Shown: piece by piece, positions 60,001-64,000 of the stretch
How positions within the stretch are numbered: the stretch's first letter is position 1
How the letters are laid out: the number at the start of each line of letters is the position of its first letter
NCBI RefSeq assembly: GCF_008065135.1
Contig: NZ_CP042914.1
Location: 1,984,001 to 2,048,000, forward strand
DNA: 64,000 bases
Origin: Roseimaritima ulvae
Lineage (GTDB): Bacteria > Planctomycetota > Planctomycetia > Pirellulales > Pirellulaceae
Direction: 5' to 3'
The notes under the pieces: model-generated
Seen by the model: only the letters and a program-made list of their open reading frames with translations
Told to the model about the DNA's origin: nothing
The model's database searches: none
Position numbers and translations under genes: made by a program

Positions 60001-63000
60001 TGCCGCTGGGGCTGTCTTGGGCCGTCACAAAGGTCAAGCCTTCGGGGGCCACGTGGCCGTCGATCTGCAAGTACTGCACAAATTCGGGGGCGGCGGGATT
60101 GGTCACGTTAAAGGTGATTACGCCGCCGGTTCGCTCCAGCCCGACAAAGGCATAGGTCTGGTCGCCGATCTGGCCAACGGTCAAGCCTTCGGGCTCGGCG
60201 CCCTTGTTGTCACTGCGGCTGTCGAATTCGCCACTATCACTTTCGTCCGAATTGAAGATGGCCGGAACTTGATCGGCGGTGATGCGACCGATCATGTCGC
60301 CGCTGTCGAAGACCTCATTGCCGGCGGCATCAAAGATGGTGAAGGAGCGGGCTCCGTAGCTGAACAGTTGGGTGTACAGTCCATCGCCGTCGGGATCGCC
60401 ATCGACGCTGGAGATACCCAGGCGCCCCAGGGCCTCGTCTTCTTGCAATTCCGCAGCATTGGGGAATGCGACCGGATCCAATTCGATGTCCTTGATCCGC
60501 ACGTCTTCGCCGCGATCATCGCCTTCGTTAGCCGTGATGTAGTAGGTCTGTCCACCGGATTCAAAGCTGCCGATGGCGTCGGGCATGCGGAGACCGAAGA
60601 CCGGCCATTGCTGGATATTGGCCATCCCGTCGCGATCGCTGGCATCGATTCCGTTGCCCGGCAACGAGTGGTCCTTGGCACCGAGCGGTTGGATCTCGGT
60701 CACGGTGGATGTGGCGATATCGACCACGGCCACTGCGTTGGCTTCCTGCAGCGTCACAAAGGCCGTCGAACTGTCGGCGGAAACCGAAATGTATTCCGGT
60801 TCGAAGTCTTGCGACGCCGAAACACCCTCGAAAATCCGTACGCCTTGCGAACGCAGCGATGCTTCCTGTCCATTGAAGGCCGTGAAATCAGCCGTCGTGA
60901 CGAGCGGCGAAGCAACGCCTGCACTGACATCGATGATGCTGATCGAACCTTCCGGGTTGGTGCCGTCCGGTTCGCCCTCATTGGCCACCAGGATCTTGGT
61001 ACCATCCGGCGTGAAGGTCAGCATGTCCGGAAGCGCCCCCACGGTGACTCCGCCCAGCAGATTCCCGTCGGTGTCCAGGAACAGCACACGCCCAGGGTTT
61101 TGCTCGATCGCATCCGGAACGGCGATCGCCACGAAGCCGTTGCTGACTGCGACGCTGGTAGGTTGAGACTGGGTTGCCCCCGAGCCGGGCAAGGCCGTGG
61201 GGTCAACCACGCCAAGCGAAACGGGGTTGGTGGCGTCGCTCAGGTCGACGATTTCCAAGCCCGATCCGGTGGTCACAAAGACTCGCTGACTGCCCGGGTC
61301 GAAGGCTCCGATTTCCGCGCCGCCAAGAGACACTTGACCGATCTGGCCGAGCGTAATGTCGGCGTTGCCAACCGGTGCGGTCTGGTCGTCGTCTACGATC
61401 GTACCCACGCCGATGGCGTCGTCGATGGTGATTCGATCATCATTGGTGGACAGGGTTACAAAAACCGACTCGTTGGATTCGACGTCGATGTCGCCAAACA
61501 CGGTGACACTGACCTGCAGCGCTTCGCCGTCGTTGCCGAGGAAGTTCAGCGTTCCCGAAGTGTTGTCGAAGTCGATCCCCGCCGTGGCGTTGACACTCGA
61601 AAGGTTATATTCGACTTCGAAGCCGCCCGCGATGTCGCCCGTGAGTGTGACGTCGAAGGTGAGCGTTTGCGAACCACTGTCGCCTTCGCTCACCGTTGCG
61701 TTGCTGATTTCCAGGTTTCCGCCCACCGGAGCGATCGGGTTTTCCGCACCGAGGTGGTCCAGAGCCAATCCGCTGAAGGCGTTCGGGTAGGTGTCGCCGA
61801 CGTCCAGAGTGTAGCTGCCCGCCGAGCCGGCCAAGCCGCCGCCAAACCAATCCGCGGCAGTGTCGCCGGTGGACGTGCCAACTCGAGCGACATAGTTGCC
61901 CGTGCCCGAGGTCGTGTAAGTTTCCTTGGCTCCCGAATCCTTGAAGGAAGCGGCTTCAGCGAAGACTACGTTTGCGTAAGCCGAGTCGGCGGTGTCGTCG
62001 TCGACGATCGAAACACCGTCGAGCACGTTCCAGGAAGTGAAGGTGGGGCCGTCCGCAACGCCGTCGTCGTCGGTGTCGATCGTATCGGATAGCGTCGGGG
62101 CGGTGGGAGCCTCGATTAGCAGGAAGGTGACCGAAGCGTTTTCGATGCCCGCACCGGAATCGGCCTGGAAGCCGAAGTCTGAGGAACCGGCAAACCCATC
62201 ACTCGTCGTGCCGCTGACCTCCGTGGCATCACCATCGACCGTGTAGGGGCTGGTGTTTTGTGTGATCACCAGCAAGCCGTTGCTGCCGATCGTTAGACCA
62301 CTGAGGTTGAAGATGGTTTGCAGGTCGCCATTGCTGCTGTCATCCCCCTCGATACCTACCAGATACGTGCCCGCTGCAATGACCGCGCCCGCCGTCCCAC
62401 GAATTTCAACGTATTCGTTTGGATTGTCGCTGCCGGGGGGATTGAACAGGATCTCGTTGATCAGCAAATCAGCCGCGGCGATTTCGTCATCGGTCACATC
62501 CACCGTGTCGGTGGTCGGCAGATAGTTGTCAGACGACCCCGTGATGACTGCGGTTTGCGTCCCGTCCAGGAGCCCGTCGTCCACCGCGGTAACCGTGAAC
62601 GTCGCCGAGGTTTGGCCAGCAAGCACGGCAACCGTGCTGGGCACGGTTGCTTCCGACGTGTCATGGCTCGACAGGTTAATGATGGTGTTGCCGGAAGCGG
62701 CGGCATTGAGAGTCACCGTTCCGGTCGCTGTGCCACCATTTTCACTGATCGAGGCCGGATCAATGGAAATCGTCATTCCAGCCGGCGTGATTATAAAATC
62801 GAAGGCGGTCGATGCGACGGATTCATAATCGGCGTTCCCCGCATAGGAGACTTCAACCGAATAGCTGCCAGCGTCGCTGGGGGCGGAAACCACTCCACCG
62901 CTGAGGCCGCTGCCGGCGTAGAAGGTGAAGCTGAAGTTGCCTTGATCGGTATCGGCCGCGAGGGCGCCCGGTCCGTCATCCGCGGAGGCTGTCACCGTGA

Positions 63001-64000
63001 ACGCGGCACCATCGTACTCCTTGGTCAACGGCGTGATATCGATGTCCGGCGTGACCAGCGTCAGCAAGGTAAAGGCAGTGGTGTCGAAAGGCACGTCCGG
63101 GCCCGTGCCGTTGTCATGTTGGTCACCGGAGCCACCTTCGAACAGCCAGTTGGCTGGATTGTTGATAAGGTTGCGGTAGGCCGCGAATGAGATTTGGTCA
63201 TCGCGAGCCGCATCGTACGCGAAAATGTCTTCGTCTTCACCGGACGTTCCGTCAAAGTCGACTGCGGTATCGCCGACAACTAAGCCGGTGCCGCTGAGGT
63301 CGGTAAAGCCCGCGGAGCCATCGTTACTGAAGGCGGTCAGGAAGTTGGCCGGAGATGCAAAGGGGCCGTTGAAAGCGAACAGGCCTTCATTGCTAGCCCC
63401 TAAGTTAAACGAACCACCTTCGGAAACGATCGTGCCGAGGCTTGCCGTACGCGAACCGTTGCTGGCACTGCTGATTTCAACCACCGTGCCCGCGCTGACT
63501 CCGCCGGACGGAGCGACCCAAGCCAGGATCCCTTCGCCGGTGGTAAACGCCGAGCCGTTCCATTCATTGTCGGTGAAGGCGATCCGTTCGCCGGCCGGGA
63601 TCGATTTCAATGCCACAAACGCGAAGTCGTCGCTGCCATCGGCGTTGAAGCCGGTGAAGGCGATATCGCCGGTACTCAAGTTCGGTTCACTGACAGTCAC
63701 CGTGGTGTCGTCTTGAAGGGGAACGACCAAGGCATTGCCGGAGGGGTCGGTGATCACCGCAGTCGTAGGAATCCGCAGGACAATCGAACCGGTGGTCGAG
63801 GCACTGACGGCCACTTCGAAAACGCCCGGCGAAATTTCGTCGACGTCATCGATCGATAGCGTCGCCGTGCCGGCGTTGTCGAAGTCGGTGCTGTCGACGG
63901 TTGTGCCATCAATGTCCTCGTCAAACGACACGGTGTACACAAAGCTCAAGCCCAACGCCACCGGGCCGCCCGCTTGATCGTCGACAATGGATACCAGTGT
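57038..64000 (-). CDS. Giant secreted multidomain protein with 5'-nucleotidase domain, N-terminus beyond window
   Basis: At least 2320 residues; the frame stays open through 64000. Order on the minus strand, by position: Ig-like strands (63.7-64.0 kb); lamin-tail-like surface domains (63.0-63.7 and 61.7-62.5 kb); an MBG-like and a bacterial-surface domain (62.5-63.0 kb); Calx-beta (61.4-61.7 kb, ATVSEGDSGSQTLTFDVTL); a choice-of-anchor-I propeller (59.9-61.4 kb); Calx-beta (59.6-59.9 kb); a metallophosphoesterase/5'-nucleotidase (57.6-59.6 kb) with LLHFSDQEAG, TLSSGDAFIPG, MALGNHEFDFG and KNGGGIRASI; and a dockerin-like pair (DSDGDGDVDGTD, DADGDGLTERDM). The first metal motif is D-x-E rather than the usual D-x-H. 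It would release phosphate from nucleotides outside the cell. Confidence 0.88.
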   Translation of the reverse strand, partial: TLVSIVDDQAGGPVALGLSFVYTVSFDEDIDGTTVDSTDFDNAGTATLSIDDVDEISPGVFEVAVSASTTGSIVLRIPTTAVITDPSGNALVVPLQDDTTVTVSEPNLSTGDIAFTGFNADGSDDFAFVALKSIPAGERIAFTDNEWNGSAFTTGEGILAWVAPSGGVSAGTVVEISSASNGSRTASLGTIVSEGGSFNLGASNEGLFAFNGPFASPANFLTAFSNDGSAGFTDLSGTGLVVGDTAVDFDGTSGEDEDIFAYDAARDDQISFAAYRNLINNPANWLFEGGSGDQHDNGTGPDVPFDTTAFTLLTLVTPDIDITPLTKEYDGAAFTVTASADDGPGALAADTDQGNFSFTFYAGSGLSGGVVSAPSDAGSYSVEVSYAGNADYESVASTAFDFIITPAGMTISIDPASISENGGTATGTVTLNAAASGNTIINLSSHDTSEATVPSTVAVLAGQTSATFTVTAVDDGLLDGTQTAVITGSSDNYLPTTDTVDVTDDEIAAADLLINEILFNPPGSDNPNEYVEIRGTAGAVIAAGTYLVGIEGDDSSNGDLQTIFNLSGLTIGSNGLLVITQNTSPYTVDGDATEVSGTTSDGFAGSSDFGFQADSGAGIENASVTFLLIEAPTAPTLSDTIDTDDDGVADGPTFTSWNVLDGVSIVDDDTADSAYANVVFAEAASFKDSGAKETYTTSGTGNYVARVGTSTGDTAADWFGGGLAGSAGSYTLDVGDTYPNAFSGLALDHLGAENPIAPVGGNLEISNATVSEGDSGSQTLTFDVTLTGDIAGGFEVEYNLSSVNATAGIDFDNTSGTLNFLGNDGEALQVSVTVFGDIDVESNESVFVTLSTNDDRITIDDAIGVGTIVDDDQTAPVGNADITLGQIGQVSLGGAEIGAFDPGSQRVFVTTGSGLEIVDLSDATNPVSLGVVDPTALPGSGATQSQPTSVAVSNGFVAIAVPDAIEQNPGRVLFLDTDGNLLGGVTVGALPDMLTFTPDGTKILVANEGEPDGTNPEGSISIIDVSAGVASPLVTTADFTAFNGQEASLRSQGVRIFEGVSASQDFEPEYISVSADSSTAFVTLQEANAVAVVDIATSTVTEIQPLGAKDHSLPGNGIDASDRDGMANIQQWPVFGLRMPDAIGSFESGGQTYYITANEGDDRGEDVRIKDIELDPVAFPNAAELQEDEALGRLGISSVDGDPDGDGLYTQLFSYGARSFTIFDAAGNEVFDSGDMIGRITADQVPAIFNSDESDSGEFDSRSDNKGAEPEGLTVGQIGDQTYAFVGLERTGGVITFNVTNPAAPEFVQYLQIDGHVAPEGLTFVTAQDSPSGKPLLLVTNEVSATLQVIEIDMPLVAISDAAVSEGNAGTVDAVFTVTLSAASGQTVTVDYQTVNDTAVGGADFIATSGTLSFAPGETSKTITVAVNGDSLDELNETFLVSLSATSNATLSADNVATGMIIDDEFRLELLHFSDQEAGSNAVFDAPRLSGVLNALRAQDIGNDGLVDNTLTLSSGDAFIPGLFFGASQAIYGSAGIADIQIQNELGIQAMALGNHEFDFGTATLAGLIDGSAPGTILGSDFVGTNFPYLSTNLDFSTDPNMAPLEVPGSQAPQANRVTSSVVLDVNGEQIGVVGATTPTLGSISSPGSVGIAPITFATNPTSAELDALAAEIQSEVDAILAANTSMNKVILLAHMQQLNIEMSLATRLENVDIIVAGGSNTRLFDDNDRPRSGDSDQGQYPQFVTNAGGTQTAVVNTDGSYKYVGRLVLDFDPAGNIIPGSYDENVSGAYATDQQGVDDLTASGLIDPEVQQIANEIAAQIAATESNVFGVSDVFLNGNRSGTDSSADPDGVRTQETNLGNLTADANLAIANEMASALGETEPVLVSIKNGGGIRASIGQVIVPPGGSEAVRSPNEAITDGTGGVIKPEGGISQNDIETTLAFNNGLTLLTLTKQQLVDVLEHGVSSLPAVAGSFAQVSGVQFSFDPSQPAGSRIQNAGIFDDAGNLVAELVRDGAISGDPAQAFRVVTLSFLADGGDSYPFPTDAATGRVDLFDIDGDGNDDNLTTGDATFAPDGTEQDAFAEYLKDNYADPASAFSVADVGPDSDQRIQNLAHRADTVLPPVTNPAPQVTSIEVNGDDTYLNNDQRSQVTSLVVNFDSTVDVQSGAFRVVNVDTGVEIHQTQVLFTPGSGNSFVIRFGDGPGVVSRAGGNGNSLVDGNYQLIVDADRVSAAGNNMNEDYAFGDDMADEFFRLYGDSDGDGDVDGTDMIALRRAYILPESVSNPYDAALDADGDGLTERDMDDLLAFVDNQNKVRRVF

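Noticed and set aside
59822-62092. A 756-residue open frame on the plus strand
   Set aside because: It is antisense to the giant protein, whose sense frame has clear domains; high G+C with GNC/GNN codons leaves the opposite strand open. The product is low-complexity and has no domains.
1-64000. tRNA, rRNA or integron/prophage structures
   Set aside because: None recognised by eye; no integrase, phage structural genes or cloverleaf-like segments were seen, though short RNAs could be missed without a covariance search.

Overview
The window reads as a piece of a planctomycete chromosome, most likely from the Pirellulaceae (Rhodopirellula and relatives). The evidence is the gene content: a DUF1549/DUF1553 protein paired with a DUF1501 protein, a DUF1559 prepilin-like protein, a PEP-CTERM protein, DUF1080 and PmoA-like (DUF6807) proteins, an NHL propeller, many secreted proteins, small operons on both strands, and moderately high G+C with short intergenic hairpin repeats. 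No rRNA, tRNA or CRISPR array was recognised. Gene names rest on motif recognition by eye, without database searches.

Layout. 1-6.5 kb: a DUF1080 protein cut by the left edge, a secreted HEAT-repeat protein, a small exported protein, NAD kinase, and an ECF sigma/anti-sigma pair. 6.8-14.4 kb: small membrane proteins, a sialate O-acetylesterase-like SGNH hydrolase, an NHL propeller, a soluble kinase/response-regulator set and an SMP-30 lactonase, with a MITE-like 276-bp element in between. 14.4-23 kb: an ExeA/MshM-like AAA ATPase with a very acidic tail, heptamer tandem repeats, then a run of three envelope proteins with lipoyl-type (HlyD-like) domains, one fused to GAF domains and one to an M50 metalloprotease, ending in a GGQ release-factor-like protein. 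23-33.6 kb: MgtE, a cysteine-pair repeat protein, TerB-like and CoaB proteins, a divergent RNase HII-like protein in line with the DUF1501/DUF1549 pair, a PmoA-like protein and a class 3 lipase.

33.7-41 kb: a TolC-like protein, a hybrid histidine kinase that seems to have lost several internal pieces, MetF, a PhyH dioxygenase, and a HEAT/exonuclease-endonuclease-phosphatase pair. 41.1-42.7 kb: an intact IS4-family element inside long inverted arms. 42.9-49 kb: DUF4349 lipoprotein, small proteins, chorismate mutase, a CehA-like metallohydrolase with EF-hands, and an isochorismatase-like hydrolase. 49.1-52.5 kb: an accessory patch with a GxxExxY protein flanked by ATTAGTG repeats and a PHP-SMC fusion ATPase (TrlF-like) that is a defence candidate. 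52.8-64 kb: a one-strand cluster of a giant secreted 5'-nucleotidase-type protein (cut by the right edge), a PEP-CTERM protein, a DUF1559 pseudopilin, a lipoprotein and an ExeM-like extracellular nuclease; together they could break extracellular nucleic acids down to nucleosides and phosphate.

Several families of short inverted repeats (cores CGTAGCCGAAGTCGCCAGA, CATGACTCTCCGAGTCGTG and CTCGCTGACGCTCGAC) recur between genes, often between convergent 3' ends.
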